Below, piece by piece: positions 1 to 9,060 of a stretch of DNA of 64,000 nucleotides. Position numbers and translations under genes: made by a program. This stretch comes from an uncultured Fodinibius sp. Its GTDB lineage: Bacteria > Bacteroidota > Rhodothermia > Balneolales > Balneolaceae. The stretch spans positions 744,001-808,000 of the forward strand of contig CAJXMJ010000001.1 in assembly GCA_913056455.1 (NCBI GenBank). Direction: 5' to 3'. Numbering within the stretch: the first letter of the stretch is position 1; each line of letters opens with the position of its first letter. A model generated the notes under the pieces. That model ran no database searches and was not told the origin of the DNA. It saw only the letters and a program-made list of their open reading frames with translations.

Positions 1-2
1 CT

Positions 3-719
3 CAAGTACTTTACCAATTAAACATATTTGGGTCGTTACCCGGTATGAATTATGAAGAATATATCGATCGTGAACTTTATAACCCTTTTGTTCAACGGCT
101 ACCATTTACCTACTATCCGATTGAGCATATCATAAAGGACGATTCATTAAAAATTTCTGGAGATAATATTCTTTTAGGGAATTCAGCTTCTGCTACAAAC
201 AATCATCTGGAAGCTTTTGATCTGCTTTCAGAGTACCAGCTTGGAGACAGAAAAATTGTAGCTCCTTTGAGTTATGGATGCCCAAGGTATGCTAAGGAGA
301 TTGAAAGTGAAGGGAGAAAACAGTTTGGCGATCGCTTTATTCCTTTAACCTCATTCTTACCTATTGATGAATATAACCAATGTATGAGTAGTTGCGGAAT
401 TGTAATAATGAATCATTACCGTCCGCAAGCAGTTGGAAACATCATTGCAGCTCTTTACATGGGGAGCAAAGTGTTTCTTAATGATACAAGTATCTATCAA
501 TATTTTACTGATCTGGGCTGTCATATTTATTCAATTAAAAAAGACTTAAGAGGCACTAAAAAGGCTTTGACCTTGCTAAGTGATAAAGAAGTAGCTCATA
601 ACCGGACAATTCTTAAAAACAATTTAGGGACATCTTCTTTAGTGGATGGAATGCGAGAAAGCGTTGATAAAATATTTGATTTAAAAGGAACCAATAGTAA
701 GAGAGAGGCGATCTTATGA
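3..719 (+). CDS. wecF: WecF-like TDP-Fuc4NAc:lipid II transferase (5' partial)
   Basis: Predicted to transfer 4-acetamido-4,6-dideoxygalactose (Fuc4NAc) from its TDP sugar to an undecaprenyl-linked disaccharide at the inner membrane face. The frame is open to the left window edge with no stop before the ATG at 45, and WecF-family proteins are about 320-360 residues, so the N-terminal part lies outside the window. The family-like segment [20 protein letters not shown] and the later [11 protein letters not shown] fit glycosyltransferase family 56. Next come rmlA (ATGA overlap at 716-719) and wecE, which make the donor sugar, and this context supports the call. A different Fuc4NAc acceptor than the enterobacterial one is likely. 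The ATG at 45 is probably an internal Met. Confidence 0.8.
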   Translation, partial: QVLYQLNIFGSLPGMNYEEYIDRELYNPFVQRLPFTYYPIEHIIKDDSLKISGDNILLGNSASATNNHLEAFDLLSEYQLGDRKIVAPLSYGCPRYAKEIESEGRKQFGDRFIPLTSFLPIDEYNQCMSSCGIVIMNHYRPQAVGNIIAALYMGSKVFLNDTSIYQYFTDLGCHIYSIKKDLRGTKKALTLLSDKEVAHNRTILKNNLGTSSLVDGMRESVDKIFDLKGTNSKREAIL

Positions 720-1687
720 AACTACAATATGCAGTACAAGAGAGAGCAATGAAAGGTATTATTTTAGCCGGTGGATCAGGGACTCGATTATATCCGGTAA
801 CAAAAGGAGTATCTAAACAATTGATGCCCATTTATGATAAGCCCATGATTTACTATCCGCTATCAGTGTTGATGCTGGCTGGTATTAAAGACATTCTTAT
901 TATAACGACACCGGAAGATAAAGCCGGTTTTGATCGACTCTTAGGTGATGGTTACGAATGGGGAATTTCTATCAGTTATGAGGTTCAACCACGTCCAGAA
1001 GGATTAGCACAGGCATTTATCATCGGAGAAGATTTTATCGGTGATGACAATGTATGCCTAATATTGGGAGATAATATCTTTTATGGCCATGGTTTTCGTC
1101 CCCTCTTGGAAAATGCAGTCGATAATTTAGTGGGGGCTCGAATTTTTGGTTATCGTGTTAGCGACCCGTATCGATTTGGTGTAGTTGAGGTAGATAGTTG
1201 TGAACGGGTTCTTAGCATTGAAGAAAAACCAAATCATCCCAAAAGTAATATTGCCGTTACCGGTCTCTATTTTTATGACAATCAAGTTATTGAATTTGCC
1301 AAACAGGTAGAACCATCGGCTCGCGGCGAGCTTGAAATTACATCCATTAACCAAATGTATCTCGATCGAGATGAGTTGAAGGCTGAAATATTAGGGAGAG
1401 GATTTGCATGGTTGGATACAGGAACACATACCGCGATGCAGGAGGCTTCACAATTTGTCGAGATCATAGAAAAACGACAAGGTTTAAAAATATCATGTCC
1501 TGAAGAAATTGCTTGGCGTAGAAAATGGATTGATGATACGCAGTTGCTGGGATTAGCGAGTGATTTGTGCCAAAATGAATATGGTGAGTATTTGAAATCC
1601 CTGCTCATTAATGATGACAGAATAAAATGGGAGCAGCGGACAGAGTATTCTCAAAGCAGTTCTTTGGAGGTCGTACCGACGGGATAA
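716..1687 (+). CDS. rmlA: Glucose-1-phosphate thymidylyltransferase
   Basis: Makes dTDP-glucose from glucose-1-phosphate and dTTP, the first step to dTDP-Fuc4NAc and dTDP-rhamnose. The nucleotide-binding signature [11 protein letters not shown], the [11 protein letters not shown] segment, GDNIFYGH and [10 protein letters not shown] are all present. Two starts are possible. ATG 716 has a strong GAGAGAGG ribosome site at 701-708 and overlaps the wecF stop by four bases. ATG 749 gives the family-typical [10 protein letters not shown]-terminus but a poorly spaced site. I use 716, which adds 11 residues. At 323 residues it is longer than usual (about 290), with a divergent polar C-terminal tail of about 25 residues. 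rmlB is not in the window. Confidence 0.93.
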   Translation: MKLQYAVQERAMKGIILAGGSGTRLYPVTKGVSKQLMPIYDKPMIYYPLSVLMLAGIKDILIITTPEDKAGFDRLLGDGYEWGISISYEVQPRPEGLAQAFIIGEDFIGDDNVCLILGDNIFYGHGFRPLLENAVDNLVGARIFGYRVSDPYRFGVVEVDSCERVLSIEEKPNHPKSNIAVTGLYFYDNQVIEFAKQVEPSARGELEITSINQMYLDRDELKAEILGRGFAWLDTGTHTAMQEASQFVEIIEKRQGLKISCPEEIAWRRKWIDDTQLLGLASDLCQNEYGEYLKSLLINDDRIKWEQRTEYSQSSSLEVVPTG

Positions 1688-1741
1688 TAGGAATAGCAGA
1701 GCTACAGGGAGTTTAATTAAATAACGTGAGGGAGTTCACCA

Positions 1742-2923
1742 ATGATTCCATTTAATAAACCATATTTGACTGGCAAAGAGATGCATTATATGTATCAGGC
1801 AGTATATTCCGGGAAAATATCAGGGAATGGGGTTTACACTCAGAAATGCCAGAAATTTTTTGAACAACGATATGGCATAAAAAAGGCATTACTGACTACT
1901 TCATGTACGGATGCTCTGGAGATGTGTGCGTTACTTATCGATTTGAAGCCCGGAGATGAGGTAATAGTACCATCCTATACCTTTGTATCAACAGCGTTGG
2001 CATTTGCGAGGCAGGGAGCCAAAATTGTGTTTGCGGATAGTAGACCCGATCATCCGGGTATTGATGAAGACTCACTTGAAAAATATATTACATCCCGTAC
2101 AAAAGCGATCGTTCCCGTTCATTACGCAGGTGTAGCCTGTGATATGGATAAAATCATGTCGCTGGCCAACAAACATGCCCTCATTGTAATTGAAGATGCT
2201 GCCCAGGCTATTGAGGCTCATTATAATGGCAAACCTTTGGGAAGTATTGGTCACATGTCAGCATTTTCATTTCATGAAACCAAAAATATTATATCTGGTG
2301 AAGGAGGACTCCTGGCAATAAATGATGATCGGTTCATTGACCGATCAGAAATTATTTGGGAAAAGGGAACAAATCGAGCTGAATTTTTTAGGGGAGAGGT
2401 TAATAAATACGAGTGGATTGATACGGGTTCGTCTTTTTTGCCTTCCGATATGACGGCAGCCTTTTTATGGGCACAGTTAGAAAACATCGAAGATATTCAA
2501 GCAAAAAGGAGAGCAATTTGGAATACCTATCACAGTCAACTACAGTCATGGGCTACGTATAATAATATCAAACAGCCCAAAATACCGTCTTATGCTGATA
2601 ATAATGCCCATATGTACTATCTCTGTTTTGAGAACTTATCGCAAAGACAGCATGTAATTGAGCAGCTCAAAGATCTCGGTATCCATACAGTATCGCACTA
2701 TCTGAGTCTTTATAGCAGTAAATACTGCCAAAGTGAGAATTATGATATAGATCATATTCTGCCAATGAGTGATCGCTATATGGATTGTCTGTTGCGCTTA
2801 CCAATGTTTTATGAATTGGGTGAGAAAGAACAGCGAAAGATTATAGAAGCTCTCAAAAAAATTAAGCTTTGGCCGGTGTCTTCGAAGGGGAGAGACAAAC
2901 GGTATCACAAAATGATTACATAA
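1742..2923 (+). CDS. wecE: dTDP-4-amino-4,6-dideoxygalactose transaminase
   Basis: PLP-dependent aminotransferase of the DegT/WecE sugar family. It aminates dTDP-4-keto-6-deoxyglucose at C4 to give dTDP-Fuc4N, the precursor of the sugar handled by the WecF-like protein upstream. K181 in SFHETKN is the expected Schiff-base lysine, preceded by the IEDAAQAIEAHYNGKPLGS cofactor region. At 393 residues it is somewhat longer than the E. coli protein, with a basic C-terminal tail. The start has a clear GAGGGAG ribosome site. The 54-base gap from rmlA suggests one operon. The acetyltransferase WecD/RffC is not seen here. Confidence 0.92.
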   Translation: MIPFNKPYLTGKEMHYMYQAVYSGKISGNGVYTQKCQKFFEQRYGIKKALLTTSCTDALEMCALLIDLKPGDEVIVPSYTFVSTALAFARQGAKIVFADSRPDHPGIDEDSLEKYITSRTKAIVPVHYAGVACDMDKIMSLANKHALIVIEDAAQAIEAHYNGKPLGSIGHMSAFSFHETKNIISGEGGLLAINDDRFIDRSEIIWEKGTNRAEFFRGEVNKYEWIDTGSSFLPSDMTAAFLWAQLENIEDIQAKRRAIWNTYHSQLQSWATYNNIKQPKIPSYADNNAHMYYLCFENLSQRQHVIEQLKDLGIHTVSHYLSLYSSKYCQSENYDIDHILPMSDRYMDCLLRLPMFYELGEKEQRKIIEALKKIKLWPVSSKGRDKRYHKMIT

Positions 2924-3057
2924 TTTATGGGTATAAAATATGATAACCTCCGGTGTAATATTTACTCAGACATTAATAGGGGTTTAAGTTTTCACTACCT
3001 GCCAAAGATATATTTTCTTGTTTAAATAGCTTTAAGATGCTATTGCAATTTTAACTC

Positions 3058-3088
3058 TTGTGATGGCACGTTTTTTGAAATATACCTG
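3058..3088 (+). promoter_or_regulatory. Candidate Bacteroidota-type promoter of the epimerase gene
   Basis: TTG at 3058-3060, exactly 20 bases, then TATACCTG at 3081-3088 (6 of the 6 fixed positions minus two against TAnnTTTG). Transcription would start near 3093, leaving a 33-base leader with AGAGAG before the ATG at 3126. The same 20-base spacing recurs before other genes in this window. Confidence 0.5.
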
Positions 3089-3125
3089 ATCATTGATAAA
3101 TAACTTAGTTAGAGAGTGTAGTATT

Positions 3126-4232
3126 ATGAAAATTTTAGTTACGGGTGCAGCGGGTTTTATTGGGTTTCATGTAACAAAACGGTTAATAACAGAAGGGTTT
3201 GATGTTGTTGGATTGGATAATATTAACGACTACTACTCTACAGATCTTAAATATGCCCGGCTGGGACAGTTGGGATTGATTAAAGAGTCAATTACGGACG
3301 AAGTTCTTTTAGAAAGTGCAACGAATAATAATTTTCGCTTTATCAAAGTTGATCTTGAAAATGGCAACCTGATAAACAAATTATTTACTGAAGAAAGCTT
3401 TGATGTGGTGGTTAATCTGGCTGCACAGGCGGGAGTACGCCATAGTCTCAAAAATCCTCACCAATATATAGATAGCAACATTACTGGATTTTTAAATATC
3501 CTGGAAGCCGCCCGTCATTCTTCGTTGCAGCATCTGATTTATGCGTCATCGAGTTCTGTTTATGGGGCAAATACTAATATGCCTTTTTCGACAACAGACA
3601 ATATTGACCATCCCATGAGTTTGTACGCCGCTACAAAAAAGACGAATGAGCTAATGGCTCATACTTATTCGAATCTCTTTGATATTCCTACGACCGGGTT
3701 GCGCTTTTTTACGGTTTACGGTCCATGGGGACGGCCAGATATGGCGCTGTTTTTATTTACAAAAGCGATTATCGAGGGACAACCTATAGATGTCTTCAAT
3801 TTTGGAAGGATGGAGCGTGATTTTACTTATATCGATGATATTGTTGAAAGTATCTACCGATTAATTCCCAAGGCACCTACCTCAAATGAAAATTGGTCAG
3901 GTAATAATCCGGATCCATCAACCAGTTTTGCCCCATACCGGGTCTTTAATATTGGGAATAGTCGACCAGTAAAATTAATGGATTTCATTAGTGAAATTGA
4001 GCAGCAGTTGGGGTTTAAAGCAGAAAAAAAATTACTGCCAATGCAACCCGGCGATGTCCCCAAGACTTGGGCAGATGTGGAGGATCTTTTTAGCTATATA
4101 GACTTCCATCCCCAAATAGGGTACAGGAGAGGTATTAAAGAGTTTGTGGATTGGTATAAGGATTACTACTTGATGCCACAAAATAGTCAAAGAGATTCGT
4201 TAGATACTGCAAGTATAGCTCCTACCGAATAG
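3126..4232 (+). CDS. UDP-glucuronate 4-epimerase-like NAD-dependent epimerase
   Basis: Extended short-chain dehydrogenase, 368 residues, probably interconverting UDP-glucuronate and UDP-galacturonate for cell-surface polysaccharide. It has the NAD-binding GAAGFIGFH (residues 8-15), SSSSVYG (142-147), catalytic YAATK with Y167 and K171, and the sub-family signature GLRFFTVYGPWGRPDMAL. The ATG at 3126 gives the normal MKILVTGAAG start; a TTG 33 bases upstream is in frame but lies almost on the inferred transcription start. It appears to be transcribed separately from wecE. Specificity for the glucuronate sugar rather than glucose is inferred from sub-family likeness. Confidence 0.85.
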   Translation: MKILVTGAAGFIGFHVTKRLITEGFDVVGLDNINDYYSTDLKYARLGQLGLIKESITDEVLLESATNNNFRFIKVDLENGNLINKLFTEESFDVVVNLAAQAGVRHSLKNPHQYIDSNITGFLNILEAARHSSLQHLIYASSSSVYGANTNMPFSTTDNIDHPMSLYAATKKTNELMAHTYSNLFDIPTTGLRFFTVYGPWGRPDMALFLFTKAIIEGQPIDVFNFGRMERDFTYIDDIVESIYRLIPKAPTSNENWSGNNPDPSTSFAPYRVFNIGNSRPVKLMDFISEIEQQLGFKAEKKLLPMQPGDVPKTWADVEDLFSYIDFHPQIGYRRGIKEFVDWYKDYYLMPQNSQRDSLDTASIAPTE

Positions 4233-4240
4233 CAAATAAA

Positions 4241-4272
4241 AAAGGGAAAGAAATCTGATTTTCTTTCCCTTT
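4241..4272. terminator. Bidirectional intrinsic terminator between epimerase and nuoH
   Basis: Perfect 13-bp stem, AAAGGGAAAGAAA (4241-4253) with its complement at 4260-4272, around a 6-base loop. An A-rich stretch lies on the left and a T-rich stretch on the right. The flanking genes converge, so the hairpin serves both strands and marks the 3' end of the nuo operon at nuoH. Confidence 0.85.
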
Positions 4273-4299
4273 ACTTCTTTAAATATGTAGAACTGGGGT

Positions 4300-5310
4300 T
4301 TAAGCGATGTAATGGTGCCAGAAATAAATGATTACAGCTAAGCCTAAAAAGTTGAAAATGCTTATAGGCAGTAATCGTTTCCAACCTAATTTCATCACCT
4401 GATTGTACTTAAATCGTGGAATAGTCCATCGTACCCAGATAAAAAAGAAAACAAAAAAGGCGGTTTTAGCTACAAAAACAGAGATATCTAATATAGCTTT
4501 GGCCGCTACTCCCATTTCCGGTAACCAGAGTCCTGCAAACGGAAGGTGATAACCACCAAAGAAGAATGTAGTGATTAACATACTGCCAATGGTAACGTGC
4601 ATGTATTCTGCAAGAAAGAACATTCCAAACTTCATACCACTGTATTCGGTATGGTACCCACCAACGAGTTCGTGTTCAGCTTCCGGTAAATCGAAAGGCG
4701 TTCTATTTGCTTCCGCAAAAGCTGTGACGATAAAAATAACAGCTGCAATGGGGTTTCGTATCACATTCCACCAAACTTCTTGTGAATTTACTACATCGAT
4801 AAAGCTAAGTGAACCGGCAAATAAAATACAAGAAGCGACAGCCAGTCCCATTGGCAATTCGTAACTAATCATTTGTGCTGCAGCACGTAATCCGCCGAGG
4901 AGGGAATACTTACTGTTAGAAGCCCATCCTCCTAAAGTAACGCCGTATACGGCAAGCGAGTTAACAGCGAGTATATAGAGCACGCCAGAGTTAATATCTG
5001 TTGCGTATAAACCATCCCCAAAAGGAATGACTGCAACCGTCATCAGGGCTGTAGCAACTGGAATCATAGGAGCGATGGCATGGATTGTCTTGAACCCACG
5101 CACCGGTGTTACATCCTCCTTAAGAAGAAGTTTTACTACATCAGCAATAGGTTGTAATAATCCATAAGGTCCTACACGGTTGGGTCCCAAACGATTTTGG
5201 ATAAATGCTGCAACACGCCTCTCGGCATAAACAGCAATAGCTGCTGAGTTCAACAGCATAAAAAGGGCCACACCTAATACGATATATGAAGTTGTTGTTA
5301 CTGGTTCCAT
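4300..5310 (-). CDS. nuoH: NADH-quinone oxidoreductase subunit H
   Basis: Membrane subunit of respiratory complex I that contacts the peripheral arm and lines the quinone channel. 336 residues with about eight hydrophobic helices and the conserved loop segments ERRVAAFIQNRLGPNRVGP near the N-terminus and EAEHELVGGYHTEYSG (with FDLPEAE) mid-protein. It lies 10 bases after nuoG and is the last gene of the operon, facing a strong terminator, so no nuoI-N follow here. Confidence 0.97.
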   Translation of the reverse strand: MEPVTTTSYIVLGVALFMLLNSAAIAVYAERRVAAFIQNRLGPNRVGPYGLLQPIADVVKLLLKEDVTPVRGFKTIHAIAPMIPVATALMTVAVIPFGDGLYATDINSGVLYILAVNSLAVYGVTLGGWASNSKYSLLGGLRAAAQMISYELPMGLAVASCILFAGSLSFIDVVNSQEVWWNVIRNPIAAVIFIVTAFAEANRTPFDLPEAEHELVGGYHTEYSGMKFGMFFLAEYMHVTIGSMLITTFFFGGYHLPFAGLWLPEMGVAAKAILDISVFVAKTAFFVFFFIWVRWTIPRFKYNQVMKLGWKRLLPISIFNFLGLAVIIYFWHHYIA

Positions 5311-5320
5311 TAAAAATGTA

Positions 5321-7060
5321 TTATGCTTTTACTTCTTCTTGTTTAATCGGTAATTGAACGCCTTTCTCTTCATCCATGCGCTCGTACGATACGTCGCTAA
5401 GGATATCCAACGAGTTGCTTAGTTCAGCAAAAATTTCACGCGAATGATCATATTTAAAATCAAGTCCTAAACGATCTCCCAGTTTATTAAGGAAATCCCA
5501 AATAGGCAGACAATCAACTTTATTTTCTTCGCTCACCCAGTTGTCAAAGTTTGTTCCAAAACGATCCAAACGTCCTTCCGACATCTCAAGATTGAGTCGA
5601 CGGTTAGTATACTTTGTTTCTTTGGCAGGATAAGAACGCTGGATACGTCCATCTACATTCACATAACTGGCTGCATGTTCGGCAATACATGTTATGGGAA
5701 TTACCAAATCTGAAGCCTTTGTTGTTTCCGTATTATTTGTGGCAAATGAAATGGTATAGGGATCATTTAAATCTGAAGAAGAAAGGATATCTCTTCCAAT
5801 TAAATCATCAGACAATATAATCACTACTTTTGCTGCCGAAACAGTTGCTTTTATTGATTGTTCATCAGTCTCATCAAGCTTGATAACACGACATCCATTG
5901 GTATTTGGGGCCTGATCGTCTGTAATCAAAAAGCCGTCTCCTGATCCGGGGATAACATGCGGTGTAAACTTGGCATTGGATGTTCCCAACAGGTTGAAGA
6001 ATTTGTTGAATACATAATTTTCTTCAACAGAGGCGTGGGGACTCCCAATAATTGTTATATCCCCCGGATTATTACTCTCTAATACTTCTGCAAATGTTTC
6101 AATTGCATTATTCCAAGAGGTATTGGACTGGTTGTCACCGTCAAGTTTAATGTATGGGCGGTCAACCCGATTTTCGTTAAACCGTTCATATGCTTTGCGT
6201 CCCTCATCGGGCATCCAGTAATCGTTAACTTCCTTATTTTGTCGAGGAGTGATTCGCAACACTTCATTATCACGGGTCCACAAATCAATATTACAACCCT
6301 TACCATTAGTAATATCGATGCTTGGTGTTTGATTCATCTCCCAAACACGCGCTTTGAATCGAAAATCAGTAGAGGTAAGCGCCCCAACAGGACAGATATC
6401 AACAGTATTTAATGAATATGGATCATCAAATGTTTCACCTGGCCCTGTAGTAGGATAGTTGCTGTCTCCGCGATCTACAATCGTAAGTTGGTGAGTTTCA
6501 CTGATCTCTTCAGTAAAGCGTACGCACCGTGTGCAATTGATACATCGTTCAGCATCCAATGTGACACGAGGACCTAAGTCAACATGTTTAGGTTTGTGAA
6601 CCTTCTTAACTTCAAATCGACTTCCCTCAGGACCATATTTATAGGTTTGAATTTGTAGCGGGCATTCACCGGCCTGATCACATATAGGGCAATCCAGTGG
6701 GTGATTAATAAGAATAAATTCGAGATTGTCTTTTTGTGCACGCGCTACTTCTTCGGATGACTCTTGTGTAAGAACCACCATCCCATCTTGAAGGCGGGTA
6801 GAACAGGATGTTTGAAACTTTGGAAACCATCGAATTTTACGTTCTCCATCTTCGTCAAGTTCAAATTCACCGGTCTCACGATCTTTGACAGGCGTCCCTA
6901 CCTTAACCATACACTGGCGACAGTTAGCGGGTATTGACATGGAGGGATGATAACAGAAGAAAGGGACTTCTAAACCCTGATCCAGAATAAACTGGAGCAG
7001 CATCTCATCCTTCTCTTCATCATATTCGTAACGTTTACCGTCTATAAATACTTCTGGCAT
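5321..7060 (-). CDS. nuoG: NADH-quinone oxidoreductase subunit G (short form)
   Basis: Iron-sulfur subunit of the complex I NADH module. Ligands are visible: 2Fe-2S C36, C47, C50, C86; the His-liganded 4Fe-4S H120, C124, C127, C133; and the 4Fe-4S C173, C176, C179, C223. A molybdopterin-oxidoreductase-like domain follows, but at 579 residues the protein is much shorter than the ~900-residue enterobacterial form, so that C-terminal domain is reduced. An acidic overall composition is evident. The gene is separated from nuoF by 87 bases containing an inverted repeat. Confidence 0.93.
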   Translation of the reverse strand: MPEVFIDGKRYEYDEEKDEMLLQFILDQGLEVPFFCYHPSMSIPANCRQCMVKVGTPVKDRETGEFELDEDGERKIRWFPKFQTSCSTRLQDGMVVLTQESSEEVARAQKDNLEFILINHPLDCPICDQAGECPLQIQTYKYGPEGSRFEVKKVHKPKHVDLGPRVTLDAERCINCTRCVRFTEEISETHQLTIVDRGDSNYPTTGPGETFDDPYSLNTVDICPVGALTSTDFRFKARVWEMNQTPSIDITNGKGCNIDLWTRDNEVLRITPRQNKEVNDYWMPDEGRKAYERFNENRVDRPYIKLDGDNQSNTSWNNAIETFAEVLESNNPGDITIIGSPHASVEENYVFNKFFNLLGTSNAKFTPHVIPGSGDGFLITDDQAPNTNGCRVIKLDETDEQSIKATVSAAKVVIILSDDLIGRDILSSSDLNDPYTISFATNNTETTKASDLVIPITCIAEHAASYVNVDGRIQRSYPAKETKYTNRRLNLEMSEGRLDRFGTNFDNWVSEENKVDCLPIWDFLNKLGDRLGLDFKYDHSREIFAELSNSLDILSDVSYERMDEEKGVQLPIKQEEVKA

Positions 7061-7092
7061 AATGTTGAATAAATTTCAATTCACAAAGCAAC

Positions 7093-7120
7093 TGTGACAG
7101 CCAACCAAGTGTTTGTCACA
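7093..7120. repeat. Inverted repeat in the nuoF-nuoG gap
   Basis: TGTGACA (7093-7099) and TGTCACA (7114-7120) form a 7-bp stem around 14 bases in the largest gap of the nuo operon. There is no T-run for the minus-strand transcript, so it is more likely an mRNA-stability or processing hairpin, or an operator, than a terminator. Confidence 0.4.
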
Positions 7121-7147
7121 ATTTATACCTGTGGTTTATTTTTGATA

Positions 7148-8437
7148 TCACGCTATAGCGTGAACAGATTTCTTGCAACGTGCTTCAAATTCATCTCTAA
7201 AACGGTTAATAGTATGACGTACAGGCCATACTGCGGCATCAGCAAGGGCACATATCGTCCGTCCCTCCATTTGGTTGCCAACATCAAGCAGGAGATCAAG
7301 ATCCTTCATTTCTCCTTCACCGTCTTTTATCTTCTTCAATACCTTTTCTAACCAACCGGTTCCTTCACGGCAGGGGGTACATTGCCCACATGACTCGTGG
7401 TGGTAAAAATGAGCAATTCGCCACAATACGTCGACCATGTCAGTATCTTCGTCCATTACCACCATACCAGCTGTTCCCATCATTGATCCTACATCTTTCA
7501 ATGAATCAGAGTTCATGGTTACACCATCGAGCTGATCAGCTCTGAGTGGAGGGGTGGACGATCCTCCGGGAATGATGGCTTTAAGATCTTTGCCACCGCG
7601 GATTCCACCTGCTACATCATTAATTAAATCTAAAACCGGAACGCCAGTTGGATATTCATAAACGCCGGGTTTGTTCACGTGGCCGGAAATCCCATAAAGA
7701 ACAGGGCCGGGGTGCTCTTCGGATCCAATGTCACCATACCAATCGGCTCCGTTGTTAATTACTAAGGGAACATTCGCCAGTGTTTCAATATTATTAATGG
7801 TTGTCGGGCGTCCCCACAAACCGTTTTGAGCGGGGAAGGGCGGCTTGGTTCGAGGATACCCCCGCTTGCCTTCAAGAGATTCAAGCATTGCCGTTTCTTC
7901 ACCACAAATATAGGCTCCGGCACCGTAGGTAATTTCTAAATCAATAGAGATATCAGTACCCAAAATATTTTCGCCGAGATATCCTTTTTCATAGGCATCA
8001 TCCACGGCTTTTTGGAACATATCAACCCATGAGATGTATTCCCCTCGGATATATACATAAATAGTATCAACGGTCATTGCATACGACGCAATAAGTGCCC
8101 CCTCTATAAAAAGGTGGGGGTTGAACTCAAAGATTTTACGGTCTTTGAAAGTGCCAGGCTCAGATTCATCACCATTACAAGCTAAGTAGCGGGGCCCACC
8201 ATCGGGATCGGGCATAAAGCTCCATTTGAGTCCGGCATTAAAGCCGGCACCGCCTCGACCGCGAATATTTGCTTGCTTTACTTCTTCAACAACACTTTTT
8301 CGCGACCACTTATCTTGGTCTTTTAATATTTTTTTGAGAGCGTCGTAGCCACCGTTTTCCTCATAAACATCAATCCGTTCCAGATTAGGAATATCAGGAA
8401 TGAGCAGTGGTTCAAATGATTTCCAGTCTTGAGCCAT
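7148..8437 (-). CDS. nuoF: NADH-quinone oxidoreductase subunit F
   Basis: NADH- and FMN-binding subunit of complex I, where electrons enter. The flavin/NADH glycine-rich region GRGGAGFNAGLKW (residues 60-72) is intact, followed by GAGAYICGEETAMLESLEG. The 4Fe-4S cluster N3 ligands are C350, C353, C356 (SCGQCTPCREG) and C396. Length 429 is normal. Its ATG overlaps the nuoE stop by one base (TAATG), implying translational coupling of the NADH module. Confidence 0.97.
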   Translation of the reverse strand: MAQDWKSFEPLLIPDIPNLERIDVYEENGGYDALKKILKDQDKWSRKSVVEEVKQANIRGRGGAGFNAGLKWSFMPDPDGGPRYLACNGDESEPGTFKDRKIFEFNPHLFIEGALIASYAMTVDTIYVYIRGEYISWVDMFQKAVDDAYEKGYLGENILGTDISIDLEITYGAGAYICGEETAMLESLEGKRGYPRTKPPFPAQNGLWGRPTTINNIETLANVPLVINNGADWYGDIGSEEHPGPVLYGISGHVNKPGVYEYPTGVPVLDLINDVAGGIRGGKDLKAIIPGGSSTPPLRADQLDGVTMNSDSLKDVGSMMGTAGMVVMDEDTDMVDVLWRIAHFYHHESCGQCTPCREGTGWLEKVLKKIKDGEGEMKDLDLLLDVGNQMEGRTICALADAAVWPVRHTINRFRDEFEARCKKSVHAIA

Positions 8438-8988
8438 TATTTTGAGGCAGCTTGATTTCGTTTTTCCAATTCCGGCATTGCCATCGATTCAAACTCAGGC
8501 ATGTTGCCGTTTTTAAGATTTTCTAAAAGAGTATCAACTTTCTCTTTAGTCAGATTGTTGACGTAAACGCCGTTTGTAACTTGTAGCATTGGTGCATATC
8601 CACACGCACCGAGGCATTCAACCTCCTGGATGGTGAACATGCCATCTTCAGTCGTTTCACCTGCTTCAATACCTAATTCTTCTTCAAGGTGATCTAAAAT
8701 ATCATAGCCTCCACAAAGTTGGCAGCTGAGACACGTACAGACATCTAGAACAAACTTCCCCTTTTCTTCTTTGTAATATTGGGTGTAAAAGCGAGCAACA
8801 CCATGAACATGAGATTTAGGTACATCAAGTGCTTCGGCTACTAAGCTCTGTATTTCTTCTTTGACATGGCCATACTTGTTTTGAGCCAACCAAAGTACGC
8901 GTAACGTAGCTGCTTTAGCCGTCGGGAATTTATCCTTCAGTCGTTCTATTTCATCAAGTTCTTCTTGTGTAAATGACAAATCAGCCAT
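8437..8988 (-). CDS. nuoE: NADH-quinone oxidoreductase subunit E
   Basis: Thioredoxin-like 2Fe-2S subunit (24-kDa type) of the complex I NADH module. Cluster N1a ligands are C84 and C89, then C125 and C129 (ECLGAC), with the expected spacing. 183 residues, including a short Met/Glu-rich tail after the core. It overlaps nuoF by one base and lies 72 bases downstream of nuoD. Confidence 0.96.
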   Translation of the reverse strand: MADLSFTQEELDEIERLKDKFPTAKAATLRVLWLAQNKYGHVKEEIQSLVAEALDVPKSHVHGVARFYTQYYKEEKGKFVLDVCTCLSCQLCGGYDILDHLEEELGIEAGETTEDGMFTIQEVECLGACGYAPMLQVTNGVYVNNLTKEKVDTLLENLKNGNMPEFESMAMPELEKRNQAASK

Positions 8989-9060
8989 TAAATCAGTCTA
9001 TGCTTAGTAATGAGCAACAAGCAGTTTACTACCGCTCAGAAGCTCGTTTTGTTAATCTTT

